Below are positions 39,101-52,765 of a DNA stretch of 64,000 nucleotides, piece after piece. The number at the start of each line of letters is the position of its first letter. Positions within the stretch are counted from its first letter, which is position 1. The DNA lies in contig VKON01002658.1 of the NCBI GenBank assembly GCA_009741485.1, forward strand, positions 263,319 through 327,318. The letters run 5' to 3'. Source of the stretch: Malurus cyaneus samueli. Taxonomy: Eukaryota; Chordata; Aves; Passeriformes; Maluridae. The position numbers were made by a program, and so were the translations under genes. The notes beneath the pieces are model-generated. The model saw only the letters and a list, made by a program, of their open reading frames with translations. It was not told where the DNA came from and searched no databases.

Positions 39101-42100
39101 GAAAATAATCAGGTTTTGCTTGGTGTAGTTTTGGGGGGGTTTTTTTTGCTCCACTGCTTCTATTTTACTAATTTCCTCTGTTTATTTTTAACAGGTTAGT
39201 AAAGACTTAGTAAAAACTTACCTTCCCTGTAAGCAAAACCTGGCTTAATTTCCTAAAATTTTCCAAAAGCCCTTTGGTTACCTCAGTCTACAAGAGGAAG
39301 AGATTTCTACACATCTAACAAAGCTCCAGCAGTCCTCACTTGCACACAGACTTCTCCAGCATAAAATCAGTTTGCATTTCCTCCAAGACACTTCCAGGAT
39401 GAACACACCTACACCCAAATCATGCAACCGACTGTTTGCAAACTGTCACATTCTCCCTTTTTGCTTTGCCTTCTCTCCAATTCCTTGACTGACGTGGCTG
39501 TTTGAATTGCTAACACTCTGTGATGAGGACTGTCACTGTCACCTCGGCTGTGTTTACCCAGTGCCGTTCACGGCGGGGTTCCCTCCCCGGCGCAGTGCCT
39601 CACACCATGGCACATGCTAATAAAGAGGAAGAGAGAAAGCTACTTCCCTCCTTGCAGCAGCAGAAATAAAACAGTCCTGATGGATAGGCCAGCCACTGGG
39701 AATGCTTCCAGGAGCTGGAAGGAGAAAAAGAAGTAATTTATTGCAAGTGCTCCGAATACATCATATACCTGTGAATACAGGTGACCATCACTTGCTCAAA
39801 CAGCGGGCGCTGTCCTTGGAGGAAAAAGACCTCAAAGGTTTCTCTCTACCATCGTGAGCAGCAAACAGCAAAGTCCTCCCGAGTTTCAGGATGTTGCTCT
39901 CCTTGGCAGAGCTGAAAAGCCTGAAACGTGATTACATTTTCTCAGAAAAATTGCATTCGGGTCTTCCCTGAGATCCAAAATGCTTAAACCAATTTTCCCA
40001 TCAGCTTCGTTATTACCCTTCAGACAGTATTGGCACTCATCTCCAGTTTTATTTTGCTCATCCCTTCATTAAACTCTCCTGCTGATGTTTCAAATCTGTG
40101 GTTATTTACTTCTTTCTGCCCCATCTCTGCCAGCCCTGGATCTCCCTCCTTTCCTTTGCCATGGGATTCTCCCTCCCCCTCTGGAGGGAGGCAGTCAGGG
40201 GAGGGGGGCACCTTTCACACATGTCTGAAACCCCCCCAAACCATCAGGGCTGCTCCACAGGGTCCCTGCTCTTCTTCACACCTCTCAGATGGAGCTGTCA
40301 TTACCTGCTCCAGCCTGGACCTGGCTGCTCCAGTGTCACAGCTTCTCCGAGTTTCCAAGGGTTTTCAGCCCAGCCCCATTCCCAGATCCTCTCTCGGGAG
40401 CCCAAATTAATCAGGGTTTTTTTAAGCCTTGTTAAGGACTGCTCCAGTTTTCATCCACAGAGGATCAGACTAAACAATTGCTGTCTATTGCTGTCTTTTG
40501 CTCCCTTTTGCCAAGAAGTTGCAAACAGAGCAGCCAAGGCATTGTCTCCCATCCCCCTCATCCTATAACTCCCTGTTCAGAACTGGTATGGGCAAGAGGA
40601 GGAAAATAAACCCAAATCACTGCTCAGCTCCTGTTCTCCCAGCCTGCCCATCCCACCCAGTGAAACACATGGCATTAAAACTTCTGCAGCTGAGAGGATC
40701 TGATTATTTTTATGGAAATTTGCTCCAAGTTCAGAAGTGGATCAATGACAATTTCTTGAGCTGGCTCCATTTTGAGAACCAGAATTGACTTTTGGAGAAG
40801 CTGCTTGATTTCCCAGCTTCACCCCAGCAGAAAAGAGATTATTGCATAGGCATGTGATGTAATTCAGCTCCAAATAGGGTCCGGGACTATTAGACCCCAA
40901 TATAAAACTCACCCAGGCTGCAAGGGAAACAGCAGAGCTCCCTTTTATCCCCCTCCTTGTCACACCTCAGGCCAGAGAGAGAGATGGGACTGAATCCACC
41001 TGCTAATATTCAATACACCACACAGATATAAATGGCAGCTCAGGACGTAACACAGGAGAGACTCATTTTGGGCAATTTAGTTCAACTATTCCTTTTCCAA
41101 GTTCCCCAGTTTGCCCTATTTCTATTACCCAACCATGCCACTTCTTTGCTTTTATCTTGCCTTGCTGTCTGCCTGTCTCTCTGCTCATTCCCCTTTGTTT
41201 TCCATTTGAAAATACTTTTGCTCTACTTCAAAGGTCTTTTACAGGAGTGTAAATCCCTCTGTTTTCCTCTCACCCTTCACCTTGCCTGTCCCACATGGGC
41301 AGCAGCTCAGCAACTTTTTGGCACTGACCCCCTCCCCAGCAGGACCAACTGATGATCACAAACACAGCTCTTTCACTCTTTCACTTAACATCTTAAAAAT
41401 AATCTGCGGGGCCCCAGAGGTAACGAAGATTGAAGCTGTTAATGCAAATTCCTGGCTCAGGTTAGCACAGTGCAGGGCTTTCTGCGAAGCCTCCATAAAG
41501 AGGCTTTTAATCTAGCTCTAATAGGGAGCTTATTGTATGTTAAATAAATACTAATTGATTATTTAATATATATGCGTTGAGGGTTAACTGCTATGTAATC
41601 AACTCCTCTCCATTAGCGGGGCTGCTAAACGTCAATTAATATGGGGTTTATAATCAATTGATATTTAACACACCCTAACTTCCCTGTTTAGACTTAATGG
41701 GCCAGCAGTGCCAAAGTGGCCAATGCCAATAGGTTTTTTTCTTTCAAGAATTAAAAAATATTTGTCGGAAGATTTACAACAGGATTATGAATCTATTAAA
41801 AGCTCAGCAAATCAGCTCTGCAGAACTGGACACAGCAGGGTGAGTCTGTCCAATCCCAAGAGCTGCACAGAGCAGAAACCTCTGGAAATGGGAGAAAAGA
41901 GCCACATTCCCTTAATTTCAGTAGGATTTGGACTTACTTTTGTGTAGAGGGTTTCCCAGAAAATGCTCTGCCCCATTTCAGAGCTTTATACAGTGGAATG
42001 AGCTGCGCCTGGCCATCATATGATCCTGCCTTTGCTGTCCAGTTGTCCCTAAATACACTCTGGGAATGGGATGTGCAATCCCCTATTTGCAAACCACTGC

Positions 42101-45100
42101 AAGATAAACATTAGGGACAAGGCTTTCAGGGATGACCAGGGAATTTGGACATGCAGCACTCCCATTTATTTTAATAAACATCATATCTCTAAATGTCCCA
42201 GCTGCCTTTTAAAACATCTCATGGCAAAGCCTTTATTCCCTTTGCCTCTCCTTCCCAAGCACACGCAGACAAATCATGTGCAAGCTGTTTGTGGTGTACA
42301 CCAGGGAGAAAACAAGGAAGTTTCTAATAAAAAGAATGATCATAATGCATTTACAACCATTATCTAGCACTATTTCTTACTTAATTTCCTTACTGGCAGC
42401 TTTCACATGGTTTCACAGTGCGGCAGAGTTTAGCTTAGCTTGCCAAAAACTCGGGCTGGAAGAGAACATGCAGAGAAATATATCAGACATAAAAATTTCA
42501 GTTCCCACCTGAGAGCATCTATTTCAGGTTCACTCTCTCTGGTACCCAGCTAAAGCCTTGCACCCCAGCAGGCCACTCCAGGAGCTAAATGCTCCCTGTA
42601 AGTATTAAAATATTCCTAATCAGCAGGGCTGGGACAGGGCTCAAGCAATGGGGCTTGAACGGCGTTCAGGCAGGGTTAGGATGCAGATAATAAAGATTGG
42701 AAAAAGAACAAAGAGGAGCACGTGGCCAGATCGGGGTTTGAAGTCTACAGGCTGATTTATGTCATCAGAGGATCTGGCCCAGTTAGATCTAATTTTAACA
42801 TCTCTGACAAATTCCCTTTAACGGCAAACTGTCAAAAGGGAATCTTTTCTCCGCCCCTCATCCTTCCGTCTCCAGGAGCTGCTCCCTGTGACAACACCGT
42901 TCTCCAGCAGTAATTGGCAGTATCATTCTATTATCACTTATTCTCAAGGCCTGAGGATTTCGTTCCTTGCAATTTTCCTGTTGTACAAATTCACATCTAT
43001 TAGTTTAAGACATGTGCATGTTCGTGCATTTATTCCCTGCGTGTGTCTGAGGATGGAGACAGGACTTGAACCCGAAAGGGCTCTTGTCTTACCAAAAATT
43101 AAAGGAAGCAAGAGAGCTAATCACTGGTGACACGTCAGGGTGGGCTGCAGGAGGAGGTGCCTCTGGTGTCTCCAGCAAAACAGTGGCAATTCTCCTTATG
43201 AGCATTTGAAATGGATGATGATCCTAATGAACTTAATAGCATCACTATCCAAGGACAGCGTCAACTCATTGCCGTCCTGCGTTTTGCAGAAATAGCTTCT
43301 CTTTAAACACTGTGCCCCTGCTTTGAGCAGTAATGGTTTTTAAAAGTGTCTTAGCACACAAAGGCAAAATCTTTTTTGAAACAGGGTGGAATTGGTTGGT
43401 GATTATCACTGAAAAGCTGGCAGCCACCAGCTAACCTTCTAACAATGAAATATGGGAATTTACCTTCATGCTTCAGTGCTTGCTATTCAGCTGTCTACCA
43501 GGGTCTAAATCAATGATTCTACACCCTCCACTCAAGGTTTCTCTTTCAAATGCTGCAGATATGACCTTAAGTTCATCATCTAAACAATGCAGTTCACGTT
43601 TAATTTCATTAATCTAAGATCTTCCATAAAATTGCAATATGGCACCATACCTTTCAAGTACCTTCATTAAAATCCATGTTATTTCTAAATCCTATGCATA
43701 TCTATGAGGTCATACGGTGTTTTATTAAAATGGATTTTTGAAAGGCTCAGCTCTTTTATCACCAATTGTCATAAGGTAGTTTACAATAAAAAAAAAAAAT
43801 TAAAAAACCTAAATCCTTTCCAATCTCTTAGGCAATGAGCAGATTTTAACATTTTTGCAAGTCAGCACCTTTCCTAATTTTTAGTTCTTTTGCAAGGATT
43901 TGGAGAGGAAAAAAAGGAAATTATTGAACTCTCCTTGTTTGTGTATTTTCTGCTGTTTGCTACCTCTAGTGCATTACCCTTTTGAAATGTACCAACTCAC
44001 TGGGATGCAGTGGATATTATTCCCAGGATTTGTCCTGTTGTCTATGAAGCATCACATTCTCAAAATCTATGTCGGGTTTTTTAGTTATTCTGGGAATAAT
44101 ACATTGGTACAAGTGATTGATTGACTTTTTCTGTTCCATTCCTTTTCCTATTTATTGTCTATATATTACTTGGGTTTGGGACAACTCTTTGCAAGGCCAG
44201 TTGGAGCAGGGATCTGTCGACAGCAGATGCCACAAAAGGCAGATCCTGCCCCCCAAAACTCCATCTCTCCACACTTCCCTCCTCCAGGGATCATTCCAGG
44301 GACTCCCTCTCTCCTCACAGGATCATTTTCAGGATCAGGGAATAAATTCCTCTTGCTGATATCTGAGCTCACCTGAGCCGTGCTTGATTCTGGATGTTCT
44401 CAGCCCCCCCTGCTGCTCTAATAAGTGACACCACAGCAGGGAATGAGTGAGCAAGGTGGACACATTCCTCCAGCCTTGGGCAAGAGTTGCCAATTCCACC
44501 TTTCCCATCGCTTGCTTTACTCCCTTCCTGCAGGGAAAAGCAAAACAAAGTGCCACCGTTGATTGCAAAGCCACCAAAATCCACTTCCATGAGTAAAACC
44601 AAAGGAATGAGTTCCTTGAAACAAGGATGGTTTATCCATCTCCCTGTGAACTGGGGAGGAAAAATAACAGGAAAGGCTGAGAGTGAAAATCCTCTGGAGT
44701 CTTAGGAACAGCTGCCTGATTTCAGAGGGATACAAGCACACAGGGAAGCAGCCTGTGGAGTGCAGAGGTACCCAGGATGCTGCTGTGAAATGCTCCACAG
44801 CTCAGGCTGTAAATTCATTCCTTATCCACACACTGAGGTGAGCCAGAGAAATGCTCCTGCCTTCCACCCTCCACCTGAGCATCCCAAACTGTGCTGTGCT
44901 CAGTGGGAACAGCTCAGGGATACAGGCAACCATCCCAACCTCCCAGGCTTCACTGCACTTCTGGTTTCCTTCAGTAAATTCTGGAATCCTGGAGCCTACC
45001 CATGCCAACAGGAAAATTCTCTGTGTGTACGGGCTCAGTTTAGACCTCATCCATTAAATAACTGTGAGTGAGGCTGAGCTGGAGCAATCATTTCTCCCTC

Positions 45101-46049
45101 CTTAATTAAAATTGCCACTTAAACCTGAGTTCAGCACCCACTCGATTGATCTCTTCTGGAAAAAATCCACCCTCCCCACATTAGGTCCAAACAGAAATAG
45201 ATCCCTGGCAACATCTGACACAAACATTCCAGCATCGAGATTTCTCACAAAGGTAAAGAGGAGACAAGTGACAATATGTGTCCAAAGAAAGATCATGTTC
45301 TGCAGTGTTCACCCCATCTCTTGAGCAAAATATGAAGCAAACTGAAAAGATGAAGCTGTGCCATGCTGCAGCTTTGCCAGGAGTGCAGAGCTGAGCTGTT
45401 CACCTGCCTGCGTTTTGCATGGTTTCTGTTTGCCTAAGTTTCATCCTTTATCTGTTTCTCCAAGGCTGTGCTGTTCTCCTGCCCTTATCACAGTAAAATG
45501 CTGTTCTGTTGCACTGCCCTTATCACTCCCATAAAGCCATCCCCTGGCTGCAGTGCCACGCTCACCGTGTAACATTACTCTGAAGAAGCAATTACAGCGA
45601 GCAGAGCAAGGAACTAAAGACAGGTCACCTAAATGAACTGAGGGAAAAGTACATGAGAAAACAAGAAAATGTCTTCATCACTTTTCAGGCTTCAAATTGG
45701 AAAAACAGGGATCAATACAGCAGAACTTCATTTAATGGTGTGAAAAACAATCCACCCCAAGACAGGCAGGAATCACTTATTGCAAAACAAACAGGCCAAT
45801 TAGGGCTGGGCAGGGCGTAGCAGGACGCCAGTACTGGGATCATTCCTCCAGCCTAAGCTGAGACACAGCCCCAAGGGATGGACACACTGCTGAGGGCTGC
45901 TCTGAGGACACAAAATATCCCCCATCAGCGTGGCTGATTTTTCTCTGCTCATTTTTTCATCCAGGTGACTTCACTTCCAGTTTAGTGAATGCTAAAACAC
46001 TGGCTGATGCAAACACCGACACGTGGGCTGGGAAATGGGCACACAACCC
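36109..46049. other. Non-coding single-copy DNA
   Basis: No gene is recognised in these 9.9 kb. Visible features are a CA microsatellite near 37723-37738, G-run patches at 39131-39138 and 40185-40207 (possible G-quadruplex), and a homeodomain-motif-rich block at 41480-41710 that is listed separately. Opposite-strand overlapping ORFs of up to about 160 codons (35653-36138, 40098-40568) match no family I know. Confidence 0.65.
41480..41710. promoter_or_regulatory. Candidate conserved non-coding element rich in TAAT motifs
   Basis: The block contains TAATTGATTA (a TAAT-N2-ATTA homeodomain dimer pattern) at about 41552, TAATCAATTGAT at about 41651, TCAATTAAT, CCATTAGCG and GGTTAAC. It is compositionally unlike the repeat-derived surroundings and has no low-complexity run. 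Such motif-dense AT blocks are typical of developmental enhancers. Function and conservation are inference. Confidence 0.35.
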
Positions 46050-46320
46050 TGACAGGGAAGAGCTTCTCCCTGAAATCCAGCCTAAACCTCTGCCAGTGTG
46101 AAGCCCTTACCCCTTGTCCTGTCACTCCAGGCTCTTGTAAAGCCTCTCTCCATCTTTCTGTCAGCTCCTTCAGGTACTGGAAAGTCACAATTAGGTCACC
46201 CTGAAGCCTTCAAAGCCTCAAAACCTTTGGGATCAGAGTCCAGAGCACTCCTCAGTCACCTCCTTGTGCTGAGTGACTTTTTCAGTGTTGGGAAGTTCTT
46301 CTCCATCTCTAGAGAAGCAG
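46050..46320 (-). mobile_element. Diverged CR1 fragment
   Basis: The plus strand shows a decayed CR1 order: GAAATCCAGCCTAAACCTC, then CCCTTGTCCTGTCACTCCAG, then TCAGGTACTGGAAAGTCACA, then AGGTCACCCTGAAGCCTTC. This corresponds to the reverse complement of the CR1 3' region. The right edge is uncertain. Confidence 0.75.
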
Positions 46321-49300
46321 CAGCTCTGCTCTCCAGCACTGCACTCAGGACATCTGAATACAGACATCTGCCACGGAGCATTTTATTGCTCCTCCTGTCA
46401 CCACCACTGCCAGGGCCTGGAGCAAATTAAACAGATTCATAGAAATGATATAAAGGGAGTGTAAAATCTGCCAGCCTCCAGTGTGGGCCAAGTGGGATGG
46501 CAAAAGGGAGGCTGGAGCTGACATTTGCAAAAGTAACGTTGTGTTATTAAAACGAATTTGGCATGAGGGGAAAATATGTTTGCTTTGCACTTCCTAATGG
46601 CTGCGGGAGCATATTCAAAATCAAATATTTGTAAGGCTGTAAGTTAGACTTTTTTAGTGTTTTCTTCTCCCCTTCTCCTCTCCCTTGTCCATCAAACACA
46701 GTCCCTGTGTTGCAGGGCTGCTGCTTTTAAAGTACACCAGAATGCAGAGTGGACATCAGCTCTAAATCTCAAAATCTAACTGTGAATTTATATTTGTCTT
46801 CCACGAAAATAATCAACCCCAAAACATGTGGCCACAACCTTTGGATGCATTTCCAGAAAACTGCTACACACTGCAATTTTTCTCTCTTTTTCCCCCTCTT
46901 CTGACGAAACATTGGTTGTATTTTCTCCTGTTATTTATTGGAGTGCTAAATGGATTATTTCAGCGATAAATCAGGCCCTTTCATTACATTTTTAAGGTGT
47001 TGTCACTGTTATGAAGTACAGTGTGCCATCAAAATTAAGCTCAGATTGCATTACCACCTATTTTATAGATAGAGAATTACTTGATGGATTTTTTTTCCAG
47101 CAGCCTAAGCACTTTGTGTCTTTCCTTCCAAGCCCAACTCTCTCCCTGCTTTCACAGGAATTTTCCGCCCCAAGTTATGAAATCCTCATCCATGTTCTCT
47201 CCCAAATGTTTTAGGTTTTAAAACAAGGAGATGATATTTCTTTTAGCCTAAATTATTCATGTAAAGCACACAAAGGTCAGGGGTGGGGAAGAACTGTCTA
47301 AACCCCACATTACAATCCTGGAAGCAAAGCAGCTCTTCAGTGGGACACTTCAGCTGGGAGGAGTAATTCCATCAAAGCTACAGGAATTTAGATTGCAGTT
47401 AAAGTGTTACAAAAGGCACCCTGAATGGCATCTTTATGATTTTATACTTAATATACAAAACAGAACTGATGGCAGGTGTAAAGAAAGGGATCCACAGCTC
47501 AGCCAGGGTGCTGCTCCTTTTTCTGGGAACAGGCTGAGCTGCACAGGGCAGACCAAGGGGATGGAACTTCGGGTCACAGAGGTGAAATTCAGACCCCTGA
47601 CCTGCAGTTCTTCTCCTCCACTGCTGGCTTTGAGCAATAGGTGGCACTTCAGAGAAAAATTTCTTCTAAATTTGCAAAGCGAAGAGCTTTTCAGCATTCC
47701 TCCTCTGTGCCTTCACTCTAAATTGACACTAAGATTTTTGCCAGGTATTTGAGAATCCAGAATATCCCAAAAGAAATGAATAAAGAATGTCTCACCTGCA
47801 AATTATCCAACCCGTGCCTGTTCCTTTTCCACCCACCCTGATGTACACTGGGAGCAATCCAAAGAAATTAGTGACATTACCCTCTGGTAGCCTGGTGACA
47901 CTTACATTCCAATCTTCAGAAAAGCGACTGCAAATCTGCAGACACGTCTGCAGAAGTAATTTTAGAAAACTAGCTGCCTCACATTATGGGCGATACTTTG
48001 TGAGCTCTATGTGTCAGTGACCCACTGCTGCATCCTCTGGCAGAGCTGCAGAGAGCTTCATCCATCTTCCCTTTCTGGCCACAGCACTGGCAAGACAAAA
48101 TCTTATGTATTATTTAAACCTTCCTTTTTTTTTTGCCTTTTTTCTATCCCTTTGGACAAATGGTCCAGTTCAGGGATGGCCACAGCTCTGCAGTGCCAAT
48201 GCTGCTCCTCTGCAGATCCCGGGGTCGGGGAGTTGGCTCTGAGCATCCTCTGAGCGAGGTGAGGTGGATTTGCAGGCTGCAGAATTTGGCACCTGCTAGG
48301 AAAAAGCAATAATTCCTTTTTAGTGCTCCGGGCTGACTTTCCCTCAGTGCCAGAGGATGACGTGAGTGCTCGGAGCTCCTGGGGAAGGGCCACCAAAAAT
48401 CCCAACTATTCCCAACTCCAAAGTTTTCTCCTTCACTAAAGACAGAGCAGAGACCCAAGCTGCTCAAGGAGTTAAATGTATTAAGCAATTTACAATTAAT
48501 ATAGAACTCATTCCAGAGATATCTACTAGAGAGTACAACAGGGCAATTAACCCACTAATACACTAGGCTATTACATCGCTATGTCTCTTATTTTAGCCCG
48601 AGGTGATTTGAAACGCATTGGATTAAAGGATATTACAGGAGATAGCATGAAAAATAGCTTAATGTAATGAGCCATCCCGTGATGTCTGCTATTAAAGATG
48701 ATTTGCAGTTGAAAACTACAACATACAGTAGTTCAGCCATTTAGAAACATCAGCGTATTTAACCCTTTTCTGTCCCTCCCTTGAATCGGTGCAAGAGTTT
48801 CTCCCTCTCCCCCACCCTCACTTCAAATGCTTTTATCTGAGGATTATCAAATGCACCTTATTAAAGTACAATAGTATCTTTGGGAGATTGGTGCCTGAGG
48901 TTGATAGAAAACCAGTAATCTGCTAATAACTTTTAAAAATAGATCCCCGAGAGAGTAAATAGGCTATTGGGCTGGCGACACGTTCCCGAAATGGGAACTT
49001 GTAACAAATTTCTCTGCTAGCCTTAGGCCTGTCATATCAGTTCCAAACGGTGACCCAGACACAACTGGGAAACAAAAGCACCTTATCTCAAAATCTATAA
49101 ATGTACAGCTCGGCACAGAAACAGCGGCACCCAGGGAGAGGAGGGAGAGCGGCTGGAAAAGTTCCTGCCTGTGGAGCAACCACGGAGACTGAGAGTCTGC
49201 TGATTTCAGCTCCCAGGAAAAATCACAGCGCTGGGGGAACAGCTTCCACCTGGACAGCGTGCATTTCTCTTCCTCTCATTTCCCTGCTCCCCTCTCTGCC

Positions 49301-51385
49301 TGGAATCATTGAATTCGTGCTGTCAGGCGTGATGGGTTTTGTCTGTGAGACAGGTGAGGCTCTGCATACCCCAGGCACAGTCTCTCTTCCTAACAACCCC
49401 ATTTACACAGAAATAGAGGTGAACAAAGCTGGCACTTATTTTCCCACCAGAAAAAAAAAAGGAGGATTGCTTCCCCGTGTTTCCTGTGAAAAAGTTTTTC
49501 TTCTACAAACAAGAAAGGAAGAAAGAAAAATCCCATGCACCCCATTAAAGACATCCCAGGGGGACTTGGGGAAGGGCTGTGAGTAAAAATATGATGAAAA
49601 GAAGATAATTTTCTGGGCAGCTTTGCAGCTGGGTGAGGCATTACAGAGCTGGGTTATCTCAGCTGCCTCCACAGAGACAATCCTACAGCCACTTCTCACC
49701 TTCCCTACCTGTCATCATCTCCTTCCCCATCCCATTTTGCCATGAGGTCCTGCAGATCCATGGCAAAGAGTGGATTTTCCCCTTTTTCTCTTCAGTTGTC
49801 CCTGCTCTGCTCTCCTCCTCAAAAGTAGTAACATCCTGCTTTGGGCTGCATCAGCATTGCAGTGGGATTTTGTTCCTGATAATTGTGTTGTCCTCTGGCA
49901 TCCTCAGAGCATCTCTTTCTCCCTGAAATCCAAAGAAAAGCACTTGGTTGTAAAAATAGTATTTTCTAGAAGGATCAAATGAGGATTTTCTTACTTGCAT
50001 AGAAATAGAAAAACAATTAACAGCGCAAAACAGCCCAAAATGATCACACTTCTCATGGAAAACACTATGTGGGGTGTTCTTCACACAAGGGGTAAGAGGA
50101 GAAGGGTGGGTGACATCATTATGGCTCCTCCTCTAAAAAAATATTTGCAGAATGGGGAAAAGAAGGAGAAAACAAAAAATAAACAAATTTTAAAAAAATG
50201 GTTTTAGGCTGAGATTCTCCTGGACCTGAGCTGACACATTTCAGCACCAGAATGGAAAGAGAAGACACAAAAAAAAAAAAAAAAAAAAAAAAAAATCCGT
50301 CCCCAACTGACCTCCCCGTGCATCGAGGATTTTAAGCAGAGGGTGGTGCTTTCCACAAACCTTTCTGCAGGATCCGGGGTGGGAGGAGGTGATGGGGGTG
50401 ATCTCTTTCTAATCAAAGAACTTGTCACTGTCGCTTTGGTGCGAGCAGATGCCAGGAACAATCCCCAGACCCCTCTCCGTTATTAACACACTGCGCTTAT
50501 TGCCATCCAGCCCCGCTCCCCTGCGCTCCAAGTGGCACGGGAACCTGTCATTTCTCGTTTCCATCCGAGGGAACGAGTGATTTGGGAGAAAGGGAGAGGA
50601 TGACCAGGGCTTTCTGACCTTTTCTCCTTCGATTTGGCTGCGGTGCTGCGAGAGGAGGAGATGGCAATCACTCTACGTGGAACCGACAAACTCATCTCGG
50701 TGTCACTCGCTCACGCCGCCAATGGCCGTGTCACTCGGCATCAGGGACACCGAGCTGCTGATGGGATTAGAGCCCATGATGGCCCTAATCTGGCAGCAGA
50801 TCTGAGCCTTCCCACTCCTGCCTGGGCCGGGATTATTTAATTGGCAGCGCATTTATCAAAAATCTCGTTTTTGGGTCCGTTTTTCCTTTCCAAGTGGGAT
50901 CGGGGTCTCCTTGATCACAGAACTCTCTCTCTCAAGGAGGTAAAACCTGTGCTCTGTGAGATCACTGAGATCAAACTGATGGTCTGTTATAGTGCTAAGT
51001 GATGGGGAAACTGAGGCACGCCCTGCTCCCTCCAAGGCCACCCTGCAGCCAAGGGATGGACAGAGTGGAGGAAGGCAGAGGGACACCCCAGGGACAATCC
51101 CTGCTCTGCCATACTCACCCCATACCACCCCAAAAGCTGCTCCAACTGTGCCAGCAATAACCCCACAGAGGGAGGGGCAGAGATGGCAGCGATCCCACAG
51201 AAAATGTCCCCAATACCTCCTGGTTCCTGCCCTGAGCATCACAGCCACTTCCACAAACAGCCAGCCCGAGGTGCTGCCGGCGTGGCGATCAGCAGAGCAA
51301 TTAATTAGTTAAATTAATAAATTACAGCAGTGTGAATGGCCAAACAGGAGCCAGGAGTGGCATTTCTTACCACCTGAACCTAAAC
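46321..51385. other. Non-coding single-copy DNA
   Basis: No gene is recognised. A 27-base A-run lies at 50269-50295. The block 48480-48780 is motif-rich and listed separately. A 161-codon frame at 49101-49586 has no recognisable domain and overlaps minus-strand frames. Confidence 0.65.
48480..48780. promoter_or_regulatory. Candidate conserved non-coding element
   Basis: This AT-rich, non-repetitive block has several homeodomain-like sites (CAATTTACAATTAAT at about 48486, GGGCAATTAACCCACTAAT at about 48541) and TTAATGTAATGAG at about 48659. It has no simple repeats over 300 bases. Its character resembles vertebrate conserved non-coding elements; this is a composition-based guess that needs alignment to test. 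Confidence 0.3.
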
Positions 51386-51850
51386 AGGTCCCTGTCACCT
51401 GAGGGTCTGATCCTGCCTACAACAGTCCCTGTCACCTGAGGGTCTGATCCTGAACTCAACAGGTCCCTGTCACCTGGGTCTGATCCTGACTACAACAGGT
51501 CCCTGTCACCCTGAGGTCTGATCTGCCTAAACAGTCCCTGTCACCCTGAGGGTCTGATCCTGCCCTACAACAGGTCCCTGTCACCCTGAGGGTCTGATCC
51601 TGAACTACAACAGGTCCCTGTCACCCTGAGGGTCTGATCCTGAACTACAACAGGTCCCTGTCACCCTGAGGGTCTGATCCTGCCCTACAACAGTCCCTGT
51701 CACCCTGAGGTCTGATCCTGAACTAAACAGTCCCTGTCACCCTGAGGGTCTGATCCTGAACTACAACAGGTCCCTGTCACCCTGAGGGTCTGATCCTGAA
51801 CTACAACAGGTCCCTGTCACCCTGAGGGTCTGTTCCTGCTCATCCCAGTG
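51386..51850. repeat. 40-bp minisatellite, array 1, about 12 copies
   Basis: Units contain GTCCCTGTCACCCTGAGGGT followed by CTGATCCTG and either AACTACAACAG or CCCTACAACAG. Early units are shorter or indel-bearing; later units are nearly identical. The array runs almost up to the assembly gap at 51851, so its true length is unknown. The same unit forms a second array at 55376-55735. Confidence 0.95.
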
Positions 51851-51875
51851 NNNNNNNNNNNNNNNNNNNNNNNNN
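51851..51875. other. Assembly gap (25 N)
   Basis: There are 25 consecutive N, placed just after the 40-bp minisatellite. The gap size is probably a placeholder. Reading frames that cross it are meaningless. Confidence 0.98.
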
Positions 51876-51989
51876 ACCTTTTGCAGCTCACTCCAGCTCC
51901 TTTCTGCCGCGGCAGAGTCCTGCAATCCCTCCCAGTCCATGGTTTATTGATTCTGAACACAATTTTTGGCCTGCAGGCATGCCAGAAAC

Positions 51990-52765
51990 ATGGACAGCTC
52001 ACCTGGAACTGCTGCCACCAAAACCCTCCAAGTGTCCCCAACCCTCTGCTCTGCCCTTTGGAGAGGCATTGGTGATGCCCCTTGCACCAGGCAGCTCCTC
52101 TGACTGGCAAACTCACCTGGATTAGGGAGGAAATGCTTTAGGGTGCATCAGAAACACCCTTTTTAAAGGGAATTTTTTACGGGCCCAGCTCAGCCCTGGA
52201 CTGCTCTCACCCAAACCCCTCCTTGTGTCCCCAAACCCTCTGCTCTGCCCTTTGGAGAGCACTGGTGATGCCCGTTGCACCAAGCAGCTCCTCTGACTGG
52301 CAAACACACCTGGATTAGGGAGGGAAATGCCTTAGGGTGCATCAGAACACCACTTTTAAAGGGAATTTTTTATGGGCACAGCTCAGCCCTGGAACTGCTG
52401 CCACCAAAACCCCTTCAGGTGTCCCCCAAACCCTCTGCTCTGCCCCTTGGAGAGGCTTGGTATGCCATTACACCAGGCAGCTCCTCGACTGGCAACTCAC
52501 CTGGATTAGGGGAATGCCTTAGGTGCTCAGAACACCACTTTTAAAGGAATTTTTTATGGGCACAGCTCAGCCCTGGAACTGCTGCCACCAAAACCCCTCC
52601 AAGTGTCCCCAAACCCTCTGCTCTGCCCTTTGGAGAGGCACTGTTGATGCCCATTGCACCAGGCAGCTCCTCTGACTGGCAAACTCACCTGGATTAGGGA
52701 AGGGAATGCTTTAGGATGCATCAGGACACCATATTTTAAGGGAATTTTTAATTTTCTTAATCTCA
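51990..52765. repeat. ~190-bp tandem repeat, four copies
   Basis: The block ACCAGGCAGCTCCTCTGACT recurs at 52086, 52279 (one change), 52472 (indel) and 52658, giving periods of 193, 193 and 186. Each unit also carries CCCTCTGCTCTGCCC, a CACCTGGATTAGGG block, a TTTAAAGGGAATTTTTTA block and CAGCTCAGCCCTGGA. ORFs within are repeat products. Confidence 0.95.

Noticed and set aside
51817..52116. ORFs crossing the N run
   Set aside because: They include an assembly gap and tandem repeats, so the translation is meaningless.
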